From Parasitella parasitica (lineage: Eukaryota; Mucoromycota; Mucoromycetes; Mucorales; Mucoraceae): DNA of 64,000 nucleotides. A program made the translations under genes and the position numbers. Position 1 is the stretch's first letter. The number at the start of each line of letters is the position of its first letter. The notes beneath the pieces are model-generated. The model saw only the letters and a list, made by a program, of their open reading frames with translations. It ran no database searches and had not been told where the DNA came from. Shown piece after piece: positions 56,042 to 64,000 of this stretch. The DNA is taken from assembly GCA_025201805.1 (NCBI GenBank), contig MU619253.1, forward strand, positions 123,914-187,913. The letters run 5' to 3'.

Positions 56042-56203
56042 CCTTTTTATTTGCATTGTCCGCGCAAACTATAATAAAATTAAGGTTCATACATAGCAAG
56101 TGCACACTCAAAAAAAAAAGATGAAGCGGTAAATTATCTATGAGAATCTACATGTAGCATAACACATCCTCCTTTTTATCGAAATGAACATGAGTACATA
56201 ATA

Positions 56204-56581
56204 CTAGTTTTCTTCAAGTATCTTCATAAAATCGTTTTCAAAAATCTGGTCTTGTTGCACCAACATGTCATTATCGCAACAATAACTTGATAATGTGCTA
56301 CCGTAATTGTAAGTTTGTATATATTTTACATTAAGTTTGATAGCCATGTGCACGGTTATTCCACATATAAATATCTTAGAATTATTGAAATTGATCAGTT
56401 CGCTTTTATCGCATATGCAAGTTATAGCTAGACTAAAAAAAAAACTGCTCCAGAAAAAGTTGGTCATGTAACGGCGCTTGTAGAGGTTATCTTGGCCAAT
56501 AATCAAAGAATTGATCGTATGATTTGATCGACTTTCGATTCGTGTGATTGCCTTGTTATCGAAATGTACTACCACGCACAT
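56204..56581 (-). CDS. Hypothetical protein, 125 residues
   Basis: An uninterrupted minus-strand frame starting MCVVVHFDNKAITRIESRS and ending FMKILEEN. A hydrophobic stretch near residues 43-58 (NFFWSSFFFSLAITCIC) might be a membrane segment, or an intron could lie here because GTTTTTTTTTTAG is present. No family is recognised and the codon pattern gives only modest support. It could also be a fragment of a larger decayed gene. Confidence 0.35.
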   Translation of the reverse strand: MCVVVHFDNKAITRIESRSNHTINSLIIGQDNLYKRRYMTNFFWSSFFFSLAITCICDKSELINFNNSKIFICGITVHMAIKLNVKYIQTYNYGSTLSSYCCDNDMLVQQDQIFENDFMKILEEN

Positions 56582-57187
56582 TTTCGATATGATGGCATCC
56601 TTGCATGTGTGTAATTTCCCAGAAGTTGAGATAGCCTATCAATGACGAAAAGGCTGCGCATGCCTAAATGGCGAATTTATCATCTGACTCGATTATTAGA
56701 ACTATTCAAAACCAAATAGAATTTGGGTAATCCGTCTTCTATTTATACATTTGCAATGCATGTAGGTGATTTCAATATCGACGTTAGTATACGTGCAAGA
56801 TCTATGACCTTTGAGAACCAAATCTAATTTCATACGCCAAGTTAATTTCTGGCGACTGCAAGGGATATTTTACGATCAGGTCTTAAACTGGCTATTTTCA
56901 ACCAATAACACAAAAGATTGCATGATATGTGCTCATCAATATATACGGGTTAACTATTTATCAAATTATCTATTAAATACAACTATTTTATCTTCTAGCA
57001 CATTGGCAACCAGCATAACAGTAGGTGCTTGGACCTATTATAAAATATAAAAAATAAGAATTTCAAATCAACGTGCGGCTCAACATAGATCACTAACCAT
57101 AAACGGAGGTGCAGTCTGAATTGATTCGACTATTCATTTAATGCCAATATGTTCAATCCTCTGTCCAATGAATCATGATTACTTTAC
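56582..57187. other. Intergenic sequence, no gene seen
   Basis: About 600 bases, AT-rich. An open frame at 56811-57050 plus has no motif. Nothing else recognised. Confidence 0.45.
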
Positions 57188-57529
57188 TTACCAATTGCAA
57201 TTATTATTCGAATAGCCGTAGTAATAGCTTCCTCTGGTTAAACCAGCAGCTAGGCCAATTATCAATCCGATAATAATACAGCAGCAAATGAATGAACAAA
57301 ACCTTCTCTTCATTCCTAGCTTTCTATTCTGCGGTGGTGCGTAGAATTGAGTGAACCTTTGCCCAATAGTGTTGGGATGATTCGTTGGTGGTGGTGGTGC
57401 ATAATCTGTAGGTGGCGGTGGTGGTTGGTAGTAAGTCTGGCCACTTGTGCCACCTTGATAAGCAGGCGGTGGTGGTTGGGTGTTGTCGTTGTAATTGTAG
57501 TTGGCATTGTTATTTTCTGTCATTTTCAT
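57188..57529 (-). CDS. Small Pro-rich protein with C-terminal membrane segment
   Basis: Single exon, 113 residues. The first 60 residues are Asn/Gln/Pro/Tyr-rich with PPPPAYQGG, PPPPPTDYAPPPP and PQNRK. A PPAY (PPxY) motif could bind WW domains of HECT ubiquitin ligases such as Rsp5. Residues about 76-96 form a membrane segment (FCSFICCCIIIGLIIGLAA) whose Cys-rich start is a likely palmitoylation site. The tail is Tyr/Asn-rich and short, so the protein is effectively C-terminally anchored. A GTAAGT follows at the stop codon; splicing there would also end the frame at once. No named family, but this architecture resembles small membrane adaptors for ubiquitin ligases. An alternative ATG lies two codons downstream. 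Confidence 0.6.
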   Translation of the reverse strand: MKMTENNNANYNYNDNTQPPPPAYQGGTSGQTYYQPPPPPTDYAPPPPTNHPNTIGQRFTQFYAPPQNRKLGMKRRFCSFICCCIIIGLIIGLAAGLTRGSYYYGYSNNNCNW

Positions 57530-57722
57530 CTCGGTTCATATATTGAACTACAAGTTGAAGAGGCAAGGAATCAATATACGCTATAAATTATCCTAGTTCT
57601 ACGGTTTTCGTCCTTCCGAAACCCATACATCATTTATTCCAAGACATTTAAGAGAAACATACACTTCTTTTATATATTCGAAACAGAGAAACACAACCAA
57701 GTCCAAAATATCCTCCATTGGC

Positions 57723-58088
57723 TTATACCAAAAATACTAAATACGCTAATACGACGATGGCAGCCAGTTGAGATGACTTCATAGTGAATGTTCTATATTT
57801 ATTTTTGCGATTTAGTACAACATGCGGATGCTAATTTATCTTGCTAAATTACCTGTATGCATCATTACTTGTACTAGGCGTAATTGTGTTCGAAGCAATG
57901 TTTGTGTTTTGAGGAAGGATGGTTGTAGATTTTTCTGTAATTGTTATTGTTACAGGTGGATAGACAGAATTGCTATCCATTATACCTGTTGTAGTGGGTG
58001 TTAAAATGCTGATGGTATTGTCAAATTGTGCAGCGACCAAAAAAATGAGAGCTGTGCTGATAAGAATAAAGATAATAGTGCTTTTCAT
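57723..58088 (-). CDS. Small secreted Ser/Thr-rich protein with probable GPI anchor
   Basis: Two exons (58088-57853, 57792-57723) encode 101 residues. The N-terminus MKSTIIFILISTALIFLVAA is a clear signal peptide. The middle is Thr/Ser/Pro/Asn-rich (TPTTTGIMDSNS, TITEKSTTILPQ) and would be O-glycosylated. Exon 2 adds TMKSSQLAAIVVLAYLVFLV, a classic GPI-attachment signal: a small-residue site followed by a hydrophobic end. Without the splice the protein would stop at DAYR and lack the anchor, which strongly supports the intron. Probably a cell-wall or plasma-membrane mannoprotein. A TATA box lies 51-59 bases upstream. Confidence 0.72.
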
Positions 58089-58138
58089 TCCGTTTGTGTG
58101 ATTTAGTTGCTTGAAATAAAAATGACATAAACTGCTTG

Positions 58139-58147
58139 CTTTATATA
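58139..58147 (-). promoter_or_regulatory. TATA box of the GPI-type gene
   Basis: TATATAAAG on the minus strand, 51-59 bases upstream of the ATG at 58088. Confidence 0.55.
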
Positions 58148-58992
58148 CCACACAGACTAAATGCGGCATGACTTTTCGGCTTTCAGTTATATGCGCGCAT
58201 TGTAACATTGCATATACAACCGTTCCTATTTGCAAACTTTGCCGTTTTTGCCCATGATTCAATTATTCTGTACAAGCTGACAGGATCATTGCAAAAAGAA
58301 AACTATGATTTTAATAATCACAAAGCACTTTGTAAATAACACTATTATTGTGTAAACAAAATTTTTGCCTTGTCAATACCTCATATTTTTACACCTTGTG
58401 TTAGCCAATACAACAGCATCAGCGGGGCCACCTTCTCCTTAACTCTACTCAACGAAATGTTTCAAGACAGTTTTATTTAGATTGCTTATGTAATGGTCCA
58501 CAGTGTCTTTCTAAATGGATCCTGATTCAAATCGAATGAAAACAGGCACTGATGGAGGCAGTTTTTGCAGAGAAGATTTCCTGCAAACAAACAACAAATA
58601 TCACAACTACAGAACGGACGATGATAATATGGTATTATAATAATCAAGATGCCCAAATTGCGTTTGCCAGCGGTACTGATACCATGTATGTTAGTGGGAC
58701 TTTATGTAGAGTGCCACGCTTTTGGTTGTCTAAACATGTAAATTGATCCACAATCGACGAGTATATACAGTAAACGTGTGTCTAATAATTGATTTGCTCC
58801 ACACCGATAACTGTATGCTGTTTTATCAATGGCCGTATAGTGTCATATATCTTATGGATATATCTAACTTTCTTCCTTTCCTGCTGCTGGTCGTTGTTGG
58901 TCCTGCTGTAAAGAGCCTGACTATATCGGAGGCTTGATGCCATCCTTTACCTTGTGGAATATTCAATGCTTTCAGTAGCAAAGAAATGTCAT
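58148..58992. other. Intergenic sequence, no supported gene
   Basis: About 850 bases upstream of the GPI-type gene. An open frame at 58552-58746 plus has no motif. Confidence 0.45.
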
Positions 58993-59163
58993 TTAGCTCC
59001 TAGCTTTTTTCTTCGAAGAACTCGTATGTTTGTTGACAATGCCAACTTTTTGATAACAAATTTTGTCGGTCGCCTGTTGTCGAGATTGTTTACTATCAGT
59101 ATATAGGGATGATAAAGTACTGGTAGAAGCAGCAGTAGCAGTAGTGTTAATCGAGGAAGACAT
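58993..59163 (-). CDS. Possible 56-residue Ser/Thr-rich small protein
   Basis: A minus-strand frame starts MSSSINTTATAASTSTLSS and ends VNKHTSSSKKKARS. It is too short for usual ORF cut-offs and overlaps a longer frame (58989-59261) whose Leu-run translation looks artificial. The composition resembles small stress-type or basic-tailed proteins. No family is recognised and no TATA box was placed, so this is tentative. Confidence 0.3.
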   Translation of the reverse strand: MSSSINTTATAASTSTLSSLYTDSKQSRQQATDKICYQKVGIVNKHTSSSKKKARS

Positions 59164-60227
59164 GAAAATTCTTCATACAATATCCTTGTTCCACTTCTCG
59201 TGCTTCTTGGCTTGTTATTTTTCTCTATTGAATACGATTTTATGCGTCTTTTTCCAGACACTATGATGCTTTAGTTTATGTTGCTTTTGGCTTAATAAAT
59301 TTATCAAGCTACTATTAAAAGTTAAGCTTTTTTTTTTTTTTTTTTGAATTGACTGAGCCTTTTTATTTATTTTTCGTCGAAAGAGTTGCATCGTAGGCTA
59401 AAGTTTCTTCTTAAAGCTTTGATTAAAGGCCCTAATGTTTTAAATGCTTGTACCATTCTTTTCCGAATAGGATTCCAGATTGCTTTTTTTACCCAACTTT
59501 GTAGATTTCAAATGCTCGTACGTGCGATCGCATCTAACGGTTGCTTTTTAGCTTTGATATTGAATATGTGCTAGATGTAAAAAAGAAGTTTTGAAACGGC
59601 ATAGTCAACTGTTGTTCCCACATCACATTAAGCTGTAACCATACTGCTTTGTTGTCTTCTAAATGCACGTTGAGAATGAGAGTAATGCTTAACTTGATTC
59701 GATTATTTATAATAGATAGAAGTAACCACACGGAATGGCTTTTGTACAAGAAACCATCTATTCAGGTTCTACTTATTTATATTTTTAAATCACAAACCCA
59801 AACTTATCAATATATGATTCATCTTTGTAATAAATAGCTTCAGCACTATTCATAGATATTGCTAAATAATACTATATTATTACGATCCTTGGTACTTAAT
59901 GACTAAACATGGTCTGATCGTATTTATAATAGATAATCATTCTTATTAGAAAGTAAAGTTATTGGATAGGGAGAAAAGCACGTGATTTAATAATTCAGCC
60001 TTCAAAAGCACATAACTTTGACATCCAATCACCCAGTGGACACCAAGTTACGATCAGTTGGCGACGACCATGCCTGATTTTATGATACTTAAGACAGGCT
60101 TTATTCTGCTCTTTAGCAAAGCTTATCAACGACAAGAAATGAAGCATATCAAAGTTTTTGTATTTTATATCAGAATACGCTGCTCTATTTGTGTACTGCT
60201 ACATTTGGAATCACACAAAAGACAAGA
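59164..60227. other. Intergenic sequence, no gene seen
   Basis: About 1 kb, AT-rich, with poly-T at 59329-59345. Open frames near 59386-59574, 59649-59837 and 60058-60255 on plus have no motif and no splice partners. Confidence 0.45.
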
Positions 60228-62981
60228 TTATTGCTGTTTCAGTACTAACTTCTGACGCATATTGATAGATCGACTATCAATTAAGGGAGAATAGGTAGTT
60301 CTATCTGTAAAAGGTGTACTTGTGCTTGAAAATTCAAAGTTAACAGTGGATGAGTAATGCTGTGGTATAATTCTTATAATGAAAGGGCATTTGTTGTCGA
60401 TAATGTTGACATTTTCGTAACACCAAATACGATGATAAAAAGTTTGGCCGTCTTGAGAAATACTTTGAGTGTACAATTCTTTAAAAAGGATATAATGAGC
60501 TTTGGCGTTGAGATTATATCAATAATAGGTGCTTACCAACCATTAGTGGTATAACGTCTTTGAAAATAAACGATGTATGTACACCCTTATGATCCAAATG
60601 TTCAGCCTGCCTTAATACAATACTTTCAGAACCTCCTCGCATCATTTTAATTTTCCTAAATGAATAACCATTGTATTCATACACTTTGTTTTCTTCAGTA
60701 TCCTGCGTAGTATAAAATCTAACTACATAGTTTGTGTCAGAAAGCTGCATATAGCTTCCTTCGCCTAGGATTTGTTCCTTCTCAACCGCCCATGCTCCTA
60801 AACTTTTGCATGACATCAATTCTTGTTCCCCAAGGAAAAGTACAGTCTTTTTTTGATGTATTTGTAAGCGTTTTTGCAATACTTGTTTTAAAATGCTGCT
60901 ACTTTTATCGTCATATCCGTTGATCACAATTAACACGGACACATTATACCGACCGAAAAAACTGTTTGATGCGAGAGTTGACGCTATGATTGTAGCGAGG
61001 TTACCAATGGCAGGTTTAATTCCTACTTCTATAAGCAGACGAGTCGATATATTTAGTCTACATTCACAGTCATTACTGATTGATATTTGCTGATGATTGT
61101 CCAGATTTTGGTTGGTAAATATATCGCTACATCGCAACTTGGAGAAAAAATGTTGATATATTGTGTATCAAGACTGGTTATCTAATAAAACCTACCCATT
61201 TGGATGACAATTTCCTAACATTGTCCTGAAAGCATTGATAGTTTTTTATCGACAACTCACCAGAACAGCACTCTCGCAAACAACCGTGTCTACAGTCTTC
61301 AAAATCCATCATTTCCAAATGACTCCACACGTTTTTGCATACAGAATCAGCAATAGTTTCAGTGCATACTTTCTTTTTTTGGGCGGTAAATATAGACTTT
61401 TGAGCAACACCATTTACAAGAGACACTGCTACGGCCTTGTTCAGAATAAACTCAATGCAAGTTTCATAAATATAAGCTTGTAGATAAAATGAATTAGAGG
61501 GCATCAAATCCATCTCGCTGTCTTGAATAAGCAAATCGTTCTTCTCCATGATATTCTCGTCCCAGATCAATGGCGGTAATTGAGCATTTGCTATTTGAAT
61601 TATTTTGTACGGCTTCTGCATAGCGCCTTCGAATATATAATTTTCACATCTGTCATAAACATGCAAAGCTGGACAATTGGCAGATATACCACAAGATAAA
61701 GCATCTTTGAAAGGTTTCATAAACCTTTTCTGAAGGACATTGCGGTGCATAGTATACAAAAATATACTTTGGATACCTTCAGGGGAGCCTCTTGATGAGT
61801 TGTATTTATTATGTATTCTTTTGCATGCATCCGTGAACTGCTGCAAAAGTTGTTTGAGGTCTGCGCTTTTGAATATTTCGTTTGTCAAATCATTCCAAGT
61901 CCATCCCTTAAATAGTTTTTTCACGGCCACTACGTCCCAATCAACAGGTTTCCACTTTACAGTTTTCAGTAAAAGGTCATTTAGGTTCTATGTGCATCAA
62001 AAAAAAAAAAAAAAAAAAAAAAATTCATTTTGTTGACAAACTATGTAGCTGTTATTGTGGTCGTAATAAACTTACAAGATAATCAGCATCAGACAATTGA
62101 GAGGCAAATGTATTAATTATATTTTGCACTCCTAATTTCTTAAAGTGTTTTGTATTTCTCCTTGGTCGAGAGCAACAAGTGCGTTTTCTGTAGTATATTC
62201 TGCTTTTCAGTCCATCGATAATACGTTTAATGACAATGCGTTTTGATGCTGTGCGCAGAATACTATCGAAGGTCAATTGGCACATCAATTCCTCGTCCAA
62301 CGTGGTGGGCACAAGGAGAAAATCACTTGCTGCAAGGCTCTGAGACGCTGTAATCAATTCGTTGGCGCTTTGCATCTGAAAGCATGTCACTTTGAGGACA
62401 TTATCTCCTATGTAGCCAAGTACGTATCGCCTTTCTCTCTCCAAGTTGACAAGCTCTTGCTGCCGAAGTTGTAGATAGCCTACAAAACTTTCGGTATAAG
62501 TTGAGAATAGCAAACGACTTTCGGCATCATCTTCAGTTATCCATCCAGCGTCTAGGTAAAGTGCTCGTATCGCAGTTTCACAATCTTTCCCAGTCCATTC
62601 GGGTGGTAAACAGAACATAAATTGTGATCCATCAAAATCAACTCCTCTGTCCTGTATCAGTTCTTGTTTGATCTTAGTTGCATATTTGATTGCTGTGAGC
62701 AGCGCCTGATTTTCGTATTTTGTACGTCGATTTGCCTCTTTTATATACATCTCGACACATTTGGTAAAAGGACTTTTTGTAAAAAAGTCTGCATGCGTGC
62801 CCTTGGGTATCTGCAAGTACATACCACCATCACTCAATATGTGTGGCTCTTTGTATTACAGAATAACTACACAAACCATTAAGTGTACGTTTTCCATTGC
62901 GATCAACCTGTTGGAGGTTCGATACATACGAAGCTGCCCATAATCATCAAAATCTAGTGCCTCAACAATTAGACAATTCAT
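60228..62981 (-). CDS. Highly degenerate Hsp70/actin-fold protein lacking ATPase motifs
   Basis: Exons 62846-62076, 61987-61196, 61137-60537 and 60478-60228 join in phase; a first exon 62981-62877 is possible but would need a 30-nt intron, so the N-terminus is uncertain. With it the protein has 839 residues. Landmarks of the Hsp70-12-like group can be traced: FMFCLPPEWTGKD, then ALYLDAGWITEDDAESRLLF followed by STYTESFVGYLQ (normally TEPEAA). YVLGYIGDNVLKVT stands where phosphate-2 should read D-x-G-G-G-T. VLIVINGYDDKSS stands in place of the LVGG adenosine motif, and SCKSLGAWAVEK in place of the GAA helix. No DFGTT is seen. ATP hydrolysis is therefore unlikely. Open frames without stops argue for a maintained protein with a scaffold-like role. 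The nearest relative in the window is at 725-3127. Confidence 0.65.
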
Positions 62982-63079
62982 TTTTACGTGATATCTTCAT
63001 CTTACACATGCACAGCACTTGGTTATATTTATTGCAATCAAGTAATTCTTTCATAAAAAAAAAAAAAAAAAAAAAAAAT

Positions 63080-63123
<44 letters not shown>

Positions 63124-64000
63124 ATATATCAAACGTTGCAGAAGTTGGGCTTAGTAAATTACCCCTTGCATGAGCTGCAACGAATGGGGCACCATGATGG
63201 AATGTTTGGTCCGCGTTATAGAAGCTGTGGACGTATAATAAAACAAAAGTAGCAGGCACCATAAATGAGATAGACATACTAAGGCCCATTTTGAAAAGCA
63301 AACGTCTATTGTATGCTATTTTTTTTTTGGCTCAAAATGTAAAAAAACAAGAGCATTACTTTTACAATAACTGTACGGACAATTGGCTAGAACATAACAT
63401 TTTAGGTATGAAAATTAAAACAGATAAGAAATAGGGTTTGAATTTAGAATTTTTAATCAAAATAATAGTGAAAAGTAGCTATAGTTCTGTGAAGCCTACA
63501 ACATTATAAGCTTTGATGCACATAAACGGCGTGGTAATGCAGGGTGTAGTATATGCGGGGATTAAAATAGAATCGCTGCTGCTACCTGGGCTTAGTTTTT
63601 TGTTCTAATTTGCCATTTTTAAACACTAAATGTTCTTTAAAGAGTTTTTACTACTTAAAATAGACTATCAATACCCAAAGGTGTATTAACAAAAAATACG
63701 GAATCTGGTATGCTTTTTTCATTGGTAATATTTATTTTTTCTAATGATATTTTAAAATATACAGATAATCTTGATAATGCGTGTTTTCGGTTTATCGCTT
63801 AAAAGTCAAAAAAATTAGCTTGAATGCTCCAACTATACATTATCATCATGTAAAAAGACGATGTATGGGAACAAATGTCTCTAATATATATCATACTAAA
63901 AAGTTTCGTTTTACGATCCAGAATATGATTTTTGTCAAAATCAAGTTTTCAGATGAGGCAGCATAAGGCAAAAATCGAATCGATTTTTTCTTTTTTTTTT
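62982..64000. other. Terminal intergenic sequence, no gene seen
   Basis: About 1 kb to the window end, very AT-rich. The 63781-63966 plus frame has no motif. It includes the long poly-A tract described separately. Confidence 0.45.
63055..63117. repeat. Long poly-A tract
   Basis: Two A runs (63055-63078 and 63081-63117) separated by TC. It could be the tail of a retrotransposed sequence or a nucleosome-excluding promoter element of the minus-strand gene; no retroelement coding is seen next to it. Confidence 0.7.

Overview
This window looks like nuclear DNA of an early-diverging filamentous fungus, most likely a mucoralean (Mucoromycota). It is AT-rich. Its genes carry many short introns of about 50-70 nt with GTAAGT-like donors and T-rich or A-rich acceptors. 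The proteins are fungal in type (Sin3, Spt6, a Sac7-type RhoGAP, STRIP/Far11), and there are decayed Hsp70-like proteins and a Crypton-type recombinase relic of the sort common in these genomes. I rebuilt all exon structures by hand and checked that reading phase holds across each junction. Family assignments rest on remembered motifs, not on a database search.

Layout. 0.7-6.3 kb: an aberrant Hsp70-like protein with a coiled-coil tail, then a broken Crypton tyrosine recombinase. 7-20 kb: a housekeeping block mostly on the minus strand: the GTPase DRG1/Rbg1, the ribosome-biogenesis protein EBP2, a membrane-anchored Sac7-type RhoGAP, UMP/CMP kinase, a small unknown protein, lipoate-protein ligase, the tRNA deaminase subunit Tad3, and FAM32A on plus. 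20-28.5 kb: CAF-1 large subunit, which shares a 214-bp divergent promoter with a STRIP/Far11 homologue, then a steryl-ester/acid lipase. 28.7-30.4 kb: what looks like a decaying Kch-type potassium transporter. 31.5-34.6 kb: Ski8/WDR61 and serine palmitoyltransferase subunit Lcb1. 34.6-38.2 kb: a gene desert holding a LINE reverse-transcriptase fragment.

38.2-52.6 kb: an NADP-type zinc alcohol dehydrogenase with strongly biased codons, the corepressor Sin3, an Alr4036-type FMN-binding protein, RNA polymerase II subunit Rpb9, a membrane-associated SAM methyltransferase, and the histone chaperone and elongation factor Spt6. From 53 kb on, the window holds mainly small, fast-evolving genes: a tandem pair of unknown proteins with a strongly constrained C-terminus ending Cys-Ala-Val, a Pro-rich membrane protein, a GPI-anchor-type protein, and a second degenerate Hsp70-like protein.

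Five genes act on chromatin or RNA polymerase II (Sin3, Spt6, CAF-1, Rpb9, and Ski8, which also serves the Paf1 complex in some eukaryotes). They do not form an operon or an evident cluster. No CRISPR array, rRNA gene or confident tRNA gene was seen. The most promising undescribed items are the Cys-Ala-Val paralogue pair (53.3-56.0 kb), the two Hsp70-fold proteins that have lost ATPase motifs, and the potassium-transporter relic with apparently compensating frameshifts.
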